DNA from: Sphingomonas endophytica
GTDB taxonomy: Bacteria > Pseudomonadota > Alphaproteobacteria > Sphingomonadales > Sphingomonadaceae
DNA: 42,175 nt
Assembly: GCF_001476895.1 (NCBI RefSeq)
Contig: NZ_LDTB01000002.1
Span: 1-42,175 of the forward strand
Direction: 5' to 3'
Shown: piece after piece, positions 27,509 through 34,804 of the stretch
How the letters are laid out: each line of letters opens with the position of its first letter
How positions within the stretch are numbered: position 1 is the stretch's first letter
Notes under the pieces: model-generated
What the model was told of the DNA's origin: nothing
The model's input: the letters and a program-made list of their open reading frames with translations, nothing else
The model's database searches: none
Program-made: the position numbers and the translations under genes

Positions 27509-28351
27509 ATGACGCGCTCTTTTCGCATGATCGGCGACTTGGCGCCGGAAAGTCCGGTGGTGCTGTCGGTGCCGCACGCGGGACGCGACTATCCGCCGAC
27601 GCTGCGGATGGCGTTGCGCGCGCCGCTGGCCAGCCTCGCCGCGCTGGAGGACCGGCATGTCGATGCGATCGCGCTGGCGGCTCGAGAGCGCGAAACGCTG
27701 CTGTTGCAGACGGCGCCGCGCGCGTGGATCGACCTGAACCGTGCCGAGCATGAGCGCGACCCGTTGCTGGACGAGGGCGCCTGCCGCGGCAGCGCGGCCT
27801 CACCCAAGGTGCGCGCCGGGATCGGGCTGGTGCCGAGACGGACCGCGGGCGCCGGCGAACTGTGGCGATGCCGATTGAGCGCGACGGAGGTGGAGGAGCG
27901 GATCGCGGCCGATCATCGTCCCTATCATGAACGGCTGGCCGAGATACTCGCGGCGGCGCGCGCACGGTTCGGCTGCGCGGTGCTCCTGGACGTGCATTCG
28001 ATGCCGCCGATCGCCGGGGGTCGGGCACGGGTGGTGATCGGCGACCGCTTCGGCCGGGCGGCGGGTGCGCGGTTCGTACGGCGCGTAGAAGGCGAGCTGA
28101 TCACCGCCGGCGTGCATCATGCGATGAACACGCCCTATGCCGGCGGGCATATTCTGGAGCGCCATGCGCGGCCCGGCGACGGCGTGCATGCGATCCAGCT
28201 GGAAATCGACCGGACGCTGTACCTCGACCGGCGGCTCGACCAGCCCGGTCCGGGAGCGGCGGCGACCACGCGGCTGTTGCGCGCGATCATCGATGCGCTG
28301 GCCGAGGAAGCGCTGACCGCGCCCGACGCGCTGACGGCCGCCGCGGAATAA
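27509..28351 (+). CDS. N-formylglutamate amidohydrolase family protein
   Basis: 280 aa. Zinc-type hydrolase related to HutG of the five-step histidine degradation route (N-formylglutamate to formate and glutamate). Motifs: VVLSVPHAGRDYP with a metal His, IDLNRAEHERDP, LLDVHSMPP (metal Asp/His) and YAGGHILERHARPGDGVHAIQLEI. No hut genes are nearby, so the true substrate may be another N-acyl amino acid. It is divergent from cpdR. The stop TAA sits in the A-tract that forms the T-tract of the minus-strand small-RNA terminator. Confidence 0.88.
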   Translation: MTRSFRMIGDLAPESPVVLSVPHAGRDYPPTLRMALRAPLASLAALEDRHVDAIALAARERETLLLQTAPRAWIDLNRAEHERDPLLDEGACRGSAASPKVRAGIGLVPRRTAGAGELWRCRLSATEVEERIAADHRPYHERLAEILAAARARFGCAVLLDVHSMPPIAGGRARVVIGDRFGRAAGARFVRRVEGELITAGVHHAMNTPYAGGHILERHARPGDGVHAIQLEIDRTLYLDRRLDQPGPGAAATTRLLRAIIDALAEEALTAPDALTAAAE

Positions 28352-28380
28352 AAAAACCACCGGGTGCACGCACCCGGTGG
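28350..28380 (-). terminator. Intrinsic terminator on the minus strand
   Basis: CCACCGGGTG (28357-28366) and CACCCGGTGG (28371-28380) pair perfectly around CACG. The A7 run at 28350-28356 is a U7 tract on the minus strand. On the plus strand there is no T-tract after the hairpin, so its direction is minus: it ends the candidate small RNA or read-through from cytochrome b561. Confidence 0.85.
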
Positions 28381-28452
28381 CCAAGGTTCAGGGAGGAGAC
28401 ACGCCGAAGCGTGTCATACGGGCCCGCGAAAGGGGGGACACGAGCACCGTAC
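28350..28452 (-). ncRNA. Candidate trans-acting small RNA with CUCCUCCC motif
   Basis: Read on the minus strand, it has three parts. First is a seven-pair hairpin GACACGC/GCGTGTC closed by a stable C(UUCG)G loop (28415-28398). Next is a single-stranded segment UCUCCUCCCU, complementary to Shine-Dalgarno sequences. Last is a perfect ten-pair hairpin (28380-28357) followed by seven U. The layout of hairpin, free UxUCCUCCCU and terminator recalls the alphaproteobacterial alpha-r8/suhB (MmgR) family; this is recalled likeness, not a search result. The 5' end is inferred from a weak promoter (TTGCAA 28486-28481, 16 bases, TAAGTT 28464-28459) and could be closer. No open frame explains these features. 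Confidence 0.6.
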
Positions 28453-28548
28453 AGCCATAACTTAGGAAGCCGGCGTTTGGTTGCAAGACCCCCACTGCGT
28501 GACGTTCCCGAAAAACGGTAAACCGACGCGCCGCGCGGTCATGTCGGG

Positions 28549-29097
28549 TCAGCGCCTTCCCGATGGCAGCATCCGCAGGAGGATCGAATCGCGCAGGATC
28601 AGATGGTGGCGCAGCGCGGCGGCGATGTGGAGCAGGACCAGCGCGAGCATCAGCCAGCCGAGCATGCCATGCGCCTCGTGCCCGGCGCCGGCGGTCGTCC
28701 CGCCGACGGGAAGATACGGAATGTCGAACGCGCCGAACCAGGTGAACGGGCGCCGGCCCTCCGGCCCCGATACCATCAGCCAGCCGGTAAGCGGCATGAG
28801 GATCAGCAGCAGATAGAGTGTCCAGTGCGTCGCATGTGCGACACCGCGTTCCCAGGCCGGGGTGAAGGCGGGCAGCGGGGGCGGCCGGTGGATGAGGCGC
28901 CAGGCGACCCGTGCGAGCGTCAGCGCCAGCACGGTGATGCCGATCGCCTTGTGCCCCGGCATCCAGGCCCGGAGCGCCGGCACCGCCTCATGGCCGATGC
29001 CGACGATCAGGTTGACGATCACCAAAAGCGCGATCGTCCAGTGAAACGCGATGGCGATGCTGGAGTAGCGCTGCGTGGTGGGCAGTCGGGTCGCCAT
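28549..29097 (-). CDS. Cytochrome b561-type diheme membrane protein
   Basis: 182 aa, four transmembrane helices, the usual length. Heme-ligand histidines are in helix 1 (AIAFHWTIAL, His19), MPGHKAIG (His49), the HATHWTLYLL region and LHIAAALRHHL. Bacterial b561 proteins pass electrons from quinol to periplasmic acceptors such as superoxide. AAGGAA precedes the start at 29097. The region from its stop to the small-RNA candidate is about 95 bases. Confidence 0.88.
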   Translation of the reverse strand: MATRLPTTQRYSSIAIAFHWTIALLVIVNLIVGIGHEAVPALRAWMPGHKAIGITVLALTLARVAWRLIHRPPPLPAFTPAWERGVAHATHWTLYLLLILMPLTGWLMVSGPEGRRPFTWFGAFDIPYLPVGGTTAGAGHEAHGMLGWLMLALVLLHIAAALRHHLILRDSILLRMLPSGRR

Positions 29098-29125
29098 CGC
29101 GGTTCCTTCTATCGTCAGGGTCGGA

Positions 29126-29893
29126 TCAGACCGTCAGCTGCGGCTGCGGCATCTTGCCCAGCTTCACCTGCCGCGCGAAGATATCGCGCATCAGGGCGAG
29201 CGAGAAGAGGTGCGCATACAACAGCGGCAGCATGCCCGACTGCGAGATCTTGCGCAGCTGATCGCCGCGCAGTTCCGACAGCTTCTTCTCGTCGATCATC
29301 TGGAAGCCGCGATACACGAACGGCTGCTCGATGCCGTCCTGCTGGATGGTGACTTCACCTTCCATCAGCAGGTCGAGTTCCTTGATCTCCTTCATGAACT
29401 GACCGGTGCGGGCAGCAGCCTGTTCGAAGTTCTCGTTGAACTTCAGCACATTCTGAGTCAGCTCCGACGGCTGGCCATCGACGAACAGCGGATCGCCGTC
29501 CTCGAACGCGCCGATCGTCGGCGACGACGGATCGAAGCAGAGCGACAGTTCGTCCGTATCGGGGCGCAGACGTGCCAGCATGTAGGGATAGCGGCGGATA
29601 TAGGCGGGGACGTAGATGCTCTCGTCGGCCAGCTTGCCCTCGTCGGTCATGAACACGTTCACGCCTTCGTTCAGGCCCATCAGCGCGATCGGAATCGCGT
29701 CGTCGCCCGAGGAGAAGACGATCGGCATATGCCGCTGGATCAGCGGAAATTCCTCGACGGTGACGGGGACCGCATGCTGGTTGACCAGGAACGGCGCGGT
29801 GTCGGACGGCTTGACCTTGTAATTGGCGTGAACCTCGCTCGAAAGCGGTTCGAGGCCATTGTAGAACAGCGGAAGTTGCGGCGCGCTGGCCAT
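29126..29893 (-). CDS. SapC-family protein
   Basis: 255 aa. No signal peptide or TM helix. Sequence features match the SapC family (PF07277 by recollection): PLFYNGLEPLSSEVHANYKV, FPLIQRHMPIVFS, YIRRYPYMLAR and LCFDPSSP. The family is named after a Campylobacter S-layer-associated locus, but in sphingomonads it usually sits near TonB receptors and tryptophan halogenase-like genes, and its function is unknown. TGGAGA lies upstream of the start. Confidence 0.82.
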   Translation of the reverse strand: MASAPQLPLFYNGLEPLSSEVHANYKVKPSDTAPFLVNQHAVPVTVEEFPLIQRHMPIVFSSGDDAIPIALMGLNEGVNVFMTDEGKLADESIYVPAYIRRYPYMLARLRPDTDELSLCFDPSSPTIGAFEDGDPLFVDGQPSELTQNVLKFNENFEQAAARTGQFMKEIKELDLLMEGEVTIQQDGIEQPFVYRGFQMIDEKKLSELRGDQLRKISQSGMLPLLYAHLFSLALMRDIFARQVKLGKMPQPQLTV

Positions 29894-29976
29894 CGGAATC
29901 TCCAGAACAGACGGATTCGTGTACGATTGCTCGCGGGTGCGTCACGTCCAGTCGCCCCCCCGGACCCGTGCAGGTG

Positions 29977-31422
29977 CTATTGAATGGGCGCGGCCGGCGC
30001 AAGCGTCACCAGCTTTCCCGGATTGAACAGTTCGTGCGGATCGAAGGCGCGCTTCACCGCACGCAGCGCCGCGAGGCGTCCGGGCGGGCCAAGCCGTTCC
30101 AGCTCCGCACGCTTCATCTGACCGATGCCATGTTCGGCCGAGATCGACCCGCCCGCGGCGACGACAAGGTCGTGGACGAAGGCGGAGACGACCGGCACCT
30201 GTTCGGCATACCAATGCGCCGGATCGGTGCCCGGCGCGGCGCGGACGTGGAAATGGACGTTGCCGTCGCCCAGATGCCCGAACCCCGACGCGCACGTGCC
30301 CGGGAAGCGCGCGTCGCACGCGGCCGCCGCCTCGACCATGAAGCGCGGCATCGCCTCCACCGGAACCGAGATGTCGTGCTGCGCGGCGGGACCGGTGGCG
30401 CGCTCGGCGTCGGAGATCGACTCGCGGATGCGCCAGAATGCCTCCGCCTGCGCCTCGCTGGCGGCGATGGTCGCGTCGTCGATCAGATCGTCCTCCAGCG
30501 CCATGGCCAGGACTCGTTCCACGGGGCCGGCGGGATCGTCGGCGGGGGTGTCGGCGGTGACCTCCAGCAGGACATGCCACGGGTACGTGCCGGCGAGCGG
30601 GGCACGGGTGGCGGGGATATGCGCCAGCACCGCCGCCAGCGATTCGGCGGGGAGCAGCTCGAAGCTTTCCAGCGCCGGGGTGGCGCGCTGGAAGCGGCGG
30701 AGCAGCGCCAGCGCCGCATCGGGTGAGGCCAATCCGACCCACGCGACGCAGCGCGCCGCGACCGCCGGCACCAGCCGCAGCGTCGCGGCGGTAACGATGC
30801 CCAGCGTCCCCTCCGCGCCGATCAGCAGCTGGTCGATGTCATAGCCGCGATTGTCCTTCTTCAGCGCCGACAGGCCGTCGTAATGCGATCCGTCGGGCAG
30901 CACCGCCTCGACTCCCGCGACCAGCGCGCGCATCGTGCCGAAGCGCAGCACCTGCGTGCCGCCGGCGTTGGTGGAGACGAGCCCGCCGATGGTCGCCACG
31001 CCCTTCGCGCCGAGCGACAGCGGGAAGCGGCGGCCGGCGGCGAGTGCCGCTGCATGGAGGTCGGACAGGATCATCCCGGCCTCGACGATCGCCAGCCCCG
31101 CCTCGGCGTCGAGATGCCGGAGGCGGTTCATGCGGCGCAGCGACAGGATCGCGGCGCGCCCGTCGGCGGAGGGCGTGGCGCCGCCGACCATCGAACTGTT
31201 CCCGCCCTGCGGCACCAGCGGCACGCCTTCGGCGCGGGCGGCGTCGACGATCGCCCGCACCTCCGCGACGGAGGCGGGGGCGAACAGCAGCGACGACGCG
31301 CCGCGATAGCGGCGGCGCCAGTCGGTGAGCGACTGGGCGATGACGTCCGGATCGGTGACGATCGCGCGCGGCGGCAGGAGCGGGGCGAGCCGGGCGGCGA
31401 GGCGGGCGGCGGGGGTGGTCAT
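29977..31422 (-). CDS. FAD-binding oxidase of the GlcD/D-2-hydroxyacid dehydrogenase family
   Basis: 481 aa. Vanillyl-alcohol-oxidase-fold flavoprotein. The FAD domain shows VPLVPQGGNSSMVGGATP, LGAKGVATIGGLVSTNAGGTQVLRFG and LLIGAEGTLGIVTAATLRL. The C-terminal domain has the metal/substrate motif GFGHLGDGNVHFHV and ISAEHGIGQMK. Likely oxidises a D-2-hydroxyacid (D-lactate, D-2-hydroxyglutarate or glycolate), passing electrons to the respiratory chain. It stands alone without GlcE/GlcF, which favours a D-lactate or D-2-hydroxyglutarate type. Confidence 0.87.
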   Translation of the reverse strand: MTTPAARLAARLAPLLPPRAIVTDPDVIAQSLTDWRRRYRGASSLLFAPASVAEVRAIVDAARAEGVPLVPQGGNSSMVGGATPSADGRAAILSLRRMNRLRHLDAEAGLAIVEAGMILSDLHAAALAAGRRFPLSLGAKGVATIGGLVSTNAGGTQVLRFGTMRALVAGVEAVLPDGSHYDGLSALKKDNRGYDIDQLLIGAEGTLGIVTAATLRLVPAVAARCVAWVGLASPDAALALLRRFQRATPALESFELLPAESLAAVLAHIPATRAPLAGTYPWHVLLEVTADTPADDPAGPVERVLAMALEDDLIDDATIAASEAQAEAFWRIRESISDAERATGPAAQHDISVPVEAMPRFMVEAAAACDARFPGTCASGFGHLGDGNVHFHVRAAPGTDPAHWYAEQVPVVSAFVHDLVVAAGGSISAEHGIGQMKRAELERLGPPGRLAALRAVKRAFDPHELFNPGKLVTLAPAAPIQ

Positions 31423-31501
31423 GGCGCCTAAGTGCCGAACGGCGCGGCGGCGTGCAATTCATCGATCGTTCAAGCGCGCGCGGCAATGACCGGACCACGA
31501 C

Positions 31502-31975
31502 ATGACTCTGCGTGTTCCGCCCGTCCTGCTGATCGCATCGGCGGCACCCTTCGTGGTGTCGGCGAGCGTGCCTGAGTCGCTGGACGGCGTTCAATTCGCG
31601 CAGCTGACGATCCATGAGCGCTTGATCATTCGGATTCCTCGGGTTTCCCCCGGTCCCGCGCGGGGCGTCGCGCCGGCGCAGTCGCCGATCCGCTGGGAGG
31701 AAAAGAAGGGGCCGGCGTGCATCGCGGTGACCGCGCTGACCGGCGCGGCGGTCGATCGCGAGGGGGAGGTCGACCTGGTGGTCGGGGGCACGCGGCGGAT
31801 CCGCGCGAAGCTGGACGACGATTGTCCGACCCTTGATTTCTATCGCGGATTCTACCTGAAACCGACCGCCGACGGGCAATTGTGCGCCAAGCGCGACGGC
31901 ATCCGATCGCGGTCCGGCGCCTATTGCGCGATCACCCGCTATCGTCTGCTCGTGCCCAAGAAGGGCGGGAAATAG
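31502..31975 (+). CDS. Secreted hypothetical protein with four cysteines
   Basis: 157 aa. A signal peptide is predicted at the N terminus (PPVLLIASAAPFVVSASV). The mature part has four Cys residues (in PACIAV, DDDCPTLDFY, QLCAKRD and AYCAIT) that could form two disulfides, with a C-terminal FYLKP...RYRLLVP segment. I recall similar small uncharacterised proteins in sphingomonads, but cannot name a family. Divergent from the FAD oxidase; the DEAD-box gene follows 101 bases later. Confidence 0.7.
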   Translation: MTLRVPPVLLIASAAPFVVSASVPESLDGVQFAQLTIHERLIIRIPRVSPGPARGVAPAQSPIRWEEKKGPACIAVTALTGAAVDREGEVDLVVGGTRRIRAKLDDDCPTLDFYRGFYLKPTADGQLCAKRDGIRSRSGAYCAITRYRLLVPKKGGK

Positions 31976-32076
31976 GCCCGAGCGGCGCAAAATCCTTGAC
32001 TTTGGGCGGCAGATCGGGAAGCGCGGACGGCAATGGGAAACGCCACGCCGCGCCGCCCGACAGCCCGGACATCCGC

Positions 32077-33489
32077 ATGAGCTTCGCCGACCTCGGCCTA
32101 TCCGACGAACTACTCCGCGCCGTTGGCGACACCGGCTATACCGAGCCGACGCCGATCCAGGCGAGCGCGATCCCGCCGGTGCTGATGATGCGCGACATCA
32201 TCGGGATCGCGCAGACCGGGACCGGCAAGACGGCCAGCTTCGTGCTGCCGATGATCGACATCCTGGCGCACGGGCGCAGCCGCGCGCGGATGCCGCGCAG
32301 CCTGATCCTGGAGCCGACCCGCGAACTGGCCGCGCAGGTCGCCGAGAATTTCGAGATCTACGGCAAGTACCACAAGCTCTCCATGGCGCTGCTGATCGGC
32401 GGCGTGCAGATGGGCGATCAGGTGAAGGCGCTGGAAAAGGGCGTCGACGTGCTGATCGCGACGCCGGGGCGGCTGATGGACCTGTTCGGGCGCGGCAAGA
32501 TCCTGCTGACCGGCTGTTCGATGCTGGTGATCGACGAGGCGGACCGGATGCTCGACATGGGGTTCATCCCCGACATCGAGGAAATCTGCACCAAGCTGCC
32601 CGCGCAGCGCCAGACGCTGTTGTTCAGCGCCACGATGCCGGCGCCGATCAAGAAGCTGGCCGATCGTTTCCTGAACAATCCCAAGACGATCGAGGTCGCG
32701 CGCCCCGCGACCACCAACACCAACATCACCCAGTGGGTGGTGCCGGTGAAGGGCCCGGCGTTCGAGAAGCGCAAGGCGCTGCGCGCGCTGCTGGCGCAGG
32801 AGGACGTGCGGACCGCGATCATCTTCTGCAACCGCAAGACGACCGTTCGCGAACTGAACAAGAGCCTGAAGGGGCATGGCTTTTCCAGCGGCGAGATCCA
32901 TGGCGACATGGACCAGCCCGCGCGGCTGGCCGAGCTGGAGCGGTTCAAGAAGGGCGACGTCAACATCCTGGTCGCCAGCGACGTCGCGGCGCGCGGGCTG
33001 GACGTGAAGGGCGTGAGCCACGTCTTCAACTATGACGCGCCGTGGCACCCGGACGATTACGTCCACCGCATCGGCCGCACCGGGCGCGGCGGCGCGACCG
33101 GGGTCGCCTATACGTTCGTCGGCCCGGACGACGTCGAGAATATCGAGAATATCGAGAAGCTGACCGGGCAGAAGATCGCGCGGGTCGAGAGCGTGCCGGA
33201 GGCGGCGGAAGAACCCGCGCCGAAGCGCGAGCGAAGCCCCCGCCGCGAGCGCGAGGAGCGCCCCCGCCGCGAGTCGCGCACCGACCGCGCGCCCGAGGAC
33301 GCGCCGCGCCGCACCCCGCGCAGCGCGGCGGTGGCCGAGGACACGCCGCGTCGCGAACGTCCGCGCCGGCAGCGCGAGGACGCCGCGCCGCTGCGCGAGC
33401 GCGCGCCGACGATCGACGCGGTCGAGGACGGCGCGTGGAACGGCCCGGTGCCGGACTTCCTGCACGTCGGCGTGCCGCGCGTCGCTTGA
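32077..33489 (+). CDS. DEAD-box RNA helicase (RhlE-like)
   Basis: 470 aa. Unwinds structured RNA in ribosome assembly or RNA decay. Q motif (YTEPTPIQ, 21-28), Walker A AQTGTGKT (45-52), PTRELAAQ, TPGRLMD, DEAD (153-156), FSAT, and HRIGRTGR (330-337). After about residue 375 comes an Arg/Glu/Pro-rich low-complexity tail likely to bind RNA. The start at 32077 gives a standard family N terminus (MSFADLGL); a longer in-frame extension lies over the preceding gene. tRNA-Gly follows 36 bases downstream. Confidence 0.93.
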   Translation: MSFADLGLSDELLRAVGDTGYTEPTPIQASAIPPVLMMRDIIGIAQTGTGKTASFVLPMIDILAHGRSRARMPRSLILEPTRELAAQVAENFEIYGKYHKLSMALLIGGVQMGDQVKALEKGVDVLIATPGRLMDLFGRGKILLTGCSMLVIDEADRMLDMGFIPDIEEICTKLPAQRQTLLFSATMPAPIKKLADRFLNNPKTIEVARPATTNTNITQWVVPVKGPAFEKRKALRALLAQEDVRTAIIFCNRKTTVRELNKSLKGHGFSSGEIHGDMDQPARLAELERFKKGDVNILVASDVAARGLDVKGVSHVFNYDAPWHPDDYVHRIGRTGRGGATGVAYTFVGPDDVENIENIEKLTGQKIARVESVPEAAEEPAPKRERSPRREREERPRRESRTDRAPEDAPRRTPRSAAVAEDTPRRERPRRQREDAAPLRERAPTIDAVEDGAWNGPVPDFLHVGVPRVA

Positions 33490-33525
33490 CCTGCAGCGGC
33501 GCTCCGTGGCAGGAGCGTCCGCAGC

Positions 33526-33599
33526 GCGGGTATAGCACAATGGTAGTGCAGCAGCCTTCCAAGCTGAATACACGGGTTCGATTCCCGTTACCCGCTCCA
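33526..33599 (+). tRNA. tRNA-Gly (TCC)
   Basis: 74 bases including encoded CCA. The acceptor stem GCGGGTA pairs with TACCCGC. The anticodon loop CTTCCAA gives TCC. The T arm CGGGTTCGATTCCCG is intact. It precedes the Panacea/membrane-protein module; I found no second copy of its 3' end downstream that would mark an integrated element. Confidence 0.95.
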
Positions 33600-33621
33600 C
33601 CTGCTGAACTCTGACGGTGCG

Positions 33622-33650
33622 TTGTGCGGACGTCCGCTATACCCTATATG
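33622..33650 (+). promoter_or_regulatory. Candidate promoter/operator of the Panacea module
   Basis: TTGTGC (33622-33627), 17 bases, TATATG (33645-33650). A perfect 12-base palindrome GCGGACGTCCGC (33626-33637) sits in the spacer, and a second dyad GTCC-N6-GGAC follows at about 33652-33665. Such an arrangement suits repression by a module-encoded protein. Weak -35 box; inference only. Confidence 0.35.
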
Positions 33651-33687
33651 TGTCCGAAGGTGGACGCGAACAGGGAGGGTTGGCCGC

Positions 33688-34182
33688 ATGAACCGCACCA
33701 ATGCTCATGATCCGCGTGCGATCGCCAACCGTATCCTCGAACTGCGTGATGCGGGTGAGAAGCCGCTGACGGTCATGCAACTCATCAAGCTGGTCTATGT
33801 CGCCGATGGCTGGGCAACGACCTTGATCGGGCGCCCGCTGTCCAAGACCGAACCGCAGGCATGGCAGTATGGGCCGGTCTATCCGGACCTGTATCGCGCC
33901 TTTAAACGCTTCGGCCCGAACCCCGTAACGGCACCCGCGACGATCCCCGGCACCGACGTGGCGTTCAAGGAATCGTTCGCCCCCGAGGAGGAGCGGGTGT
34001 TGGCCGCCATTCTCGATACCTATGGGAAACTGTCCGCCTTCCAGCTTTCCGACCTGACGCATCAACCTGGCACGCCTTGGAGCAAGGCGTATCAGAACGG
34101 TGCCTATTCCCCGATCGCCCTGCACGACATCAAGGCGCATTTCGACGAGTTGAAGGCATCGCGCCAGCGTGCCGCCGCCTGA
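33688..34182 (+). CDS. Panacea-domain (DUF4065/SocA-like) protein, putative antitoxin
   Basis: 164 aa. The start at 33688 has GGGAGGG about nine bases upstream. The hallmark Panacea region is present: TVMQLIKLVYVADGWATTLIGRPL followed by AWQYGPVYPDLYRAFKRF, with helical surroundings. The domain is known as a versatile antitoxin (PanA) paired with many unrelated toxins (PanT), and as the SocA adaptor in Caulobacter. The next gene overlaps its end by 14 bases, the expected tight coupling. GC content is visibly lower than in flanking genes, which suggests recent acquisition. Antitoxin role is inferred from family and context. Confidence 0.82.
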   Translation: MNRTNAHDPRAIANRILELRDAGEKPLTVMQLIKLVYVADGWATTLIGRPLSKTEPQAWQYGPVYPDLYRAFKRFGPNPVTAPATIPGTDVAFKESFAPEEERVLAAILDTYGKLSAFQLSDLTHQPGTPWSKAYQNGAYSPIALHDIKAHFDELKASRQRAAA

Positions 34183-34657
34183 AGACGACCTCGATTTCTC
34201 CGAGGTTATCGGCGACGCGCTAAGCCATCGTGCGCCGACTGTCGTCGAGGACACGAAGATTGAAGAGCGCGTGACGCGCATGGAACTGGCCCTGGAACAA
34301 GTGGCGCTCGCGTCGAAATACCAGACCGAACTGGCGCGCTATGTCGACGACCTGCGACAGGAGGCGGCCGACACACGTACGATCCGGCGGCAGGTCGGCG
34401 TGGTCGTCGTGACGGGCGCCATCATCCTCTTCCTGTTTCCGATTGCGATCATGATGGCGCAACCGCCGTGGTTCATGCGCCTGCCGGTCTATCTGCAATC
34501 CGGCGTCATCATCGCGATGTTCGCGGCCGGCGTCCTGTTGTTGCAGGGGCTGGCAAAATCGGTGTTCCGTTCGGCGCATGAGCGACAAGGCGACGAGTTC
34601 ATCCCGCCGCAGGTGAAGGCGATCCATGAATTGATGAACACGATCAAGCCTTCGTGA
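34169..34657 (+). CDS. Two-TM membrane protein, putative PanT-type toxin
   Basis: 162 aa from a GTG start inside the end of the Panacea gene. Residues 28-75 are charged and helical, probably a coiled coil (EERVTRMELALEQVALASKYQTEL region split by Gln/Ala). Two hydrophobic helices follow at about 76-97 (VGVVVVTGAIILFLFPIAIM) and 106-128. The C-terminal 30 residues are soluble. No known domain. Panacea antitoxins often neutralise small membrane-active proteins, so a membrane toxin is the best guess. The alternative is a GTA accessory or lysis-type protein, because the GTA promoter begins only 20 bases downstream. Confidence 0.65.
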   Translation: MPPPEDDLDFSEVIGDALSHRAPTVVEDTKIEERVTRMELALEQVALASKYQTELARYVDDLRQEAADTRTIRRQVGVVVVTGAIILFLFPIAIMMAQPPWFMRLPVYLQSGVIIAMFAAGVLLLQGLAKSVFRSAHERQGDEFIPPQVKAIHELMNTIKPS

Positions 34658-34676
34658 GCACGATGCGCGTTTCCGC

Positions 34677-34705
34677 TTGACAGCGCGACGCTGCTTGGGT
34701 ACAAA
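34677..34705 (+). promoter_or_regulatory. Candidate promoter of the GTA structural operon
   Basis: TTGACA (34677-34682, perfect consensus), a 17-base spacer, and TACAAA (34700-34705, four of six). Transcription would start near 34712, leaving a leader of about 93 bases before g1. It is the best-matching -35/spacer combination I noticed in the window and has no other gene to serve. Confidence 0.55.
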
Positions 34706-34728
34706 ACGTGAACATCGAGATGATGTGA

Positions 34729-34776
34729 ATCGGGCCGGGCGGCTCGGGGCTTTGGCTCCGGTCGCGCCGGCCCGAT
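34729..34776 (+). promoter_or_regulatory. Structured leader hairpin upstream of GTA g1
   Basis: ATCGGGCCGG (34729-34738) pairs perfectly with CCGGCCCGAT (34767-34776). The loop contains a second hairpin, CGGGGC-TTTG-GCTCCG (34745-34760). The two-tier stem would lie in the g1 leader. It is followed by GCGTTTGGG, too weak a T-run for a normal terminator. It could control elongation or translation of the operon. Confidence 0.5.
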
Positions 34777-34804
34777 CGCGTTTGGGCGGTAGCGGGGGGC
34801 GGGG

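Noticed and set aside
28411..28512. Short plus-strand GTG frame after AGGGAGGAG
   Set aside because: The Shine-Dalgarno-like string is the complement of the CUCCUCCC motif; the frame has no protein character and the U7 terminator only makes sense on the minus strand.
33526..34804. Integrated element at tRNA-Gly
   Set aside because: I looked for a second copy of the tRNA 3' end and for an integrase and found neither, so site-specific integration is not supported despite the suggestive position.
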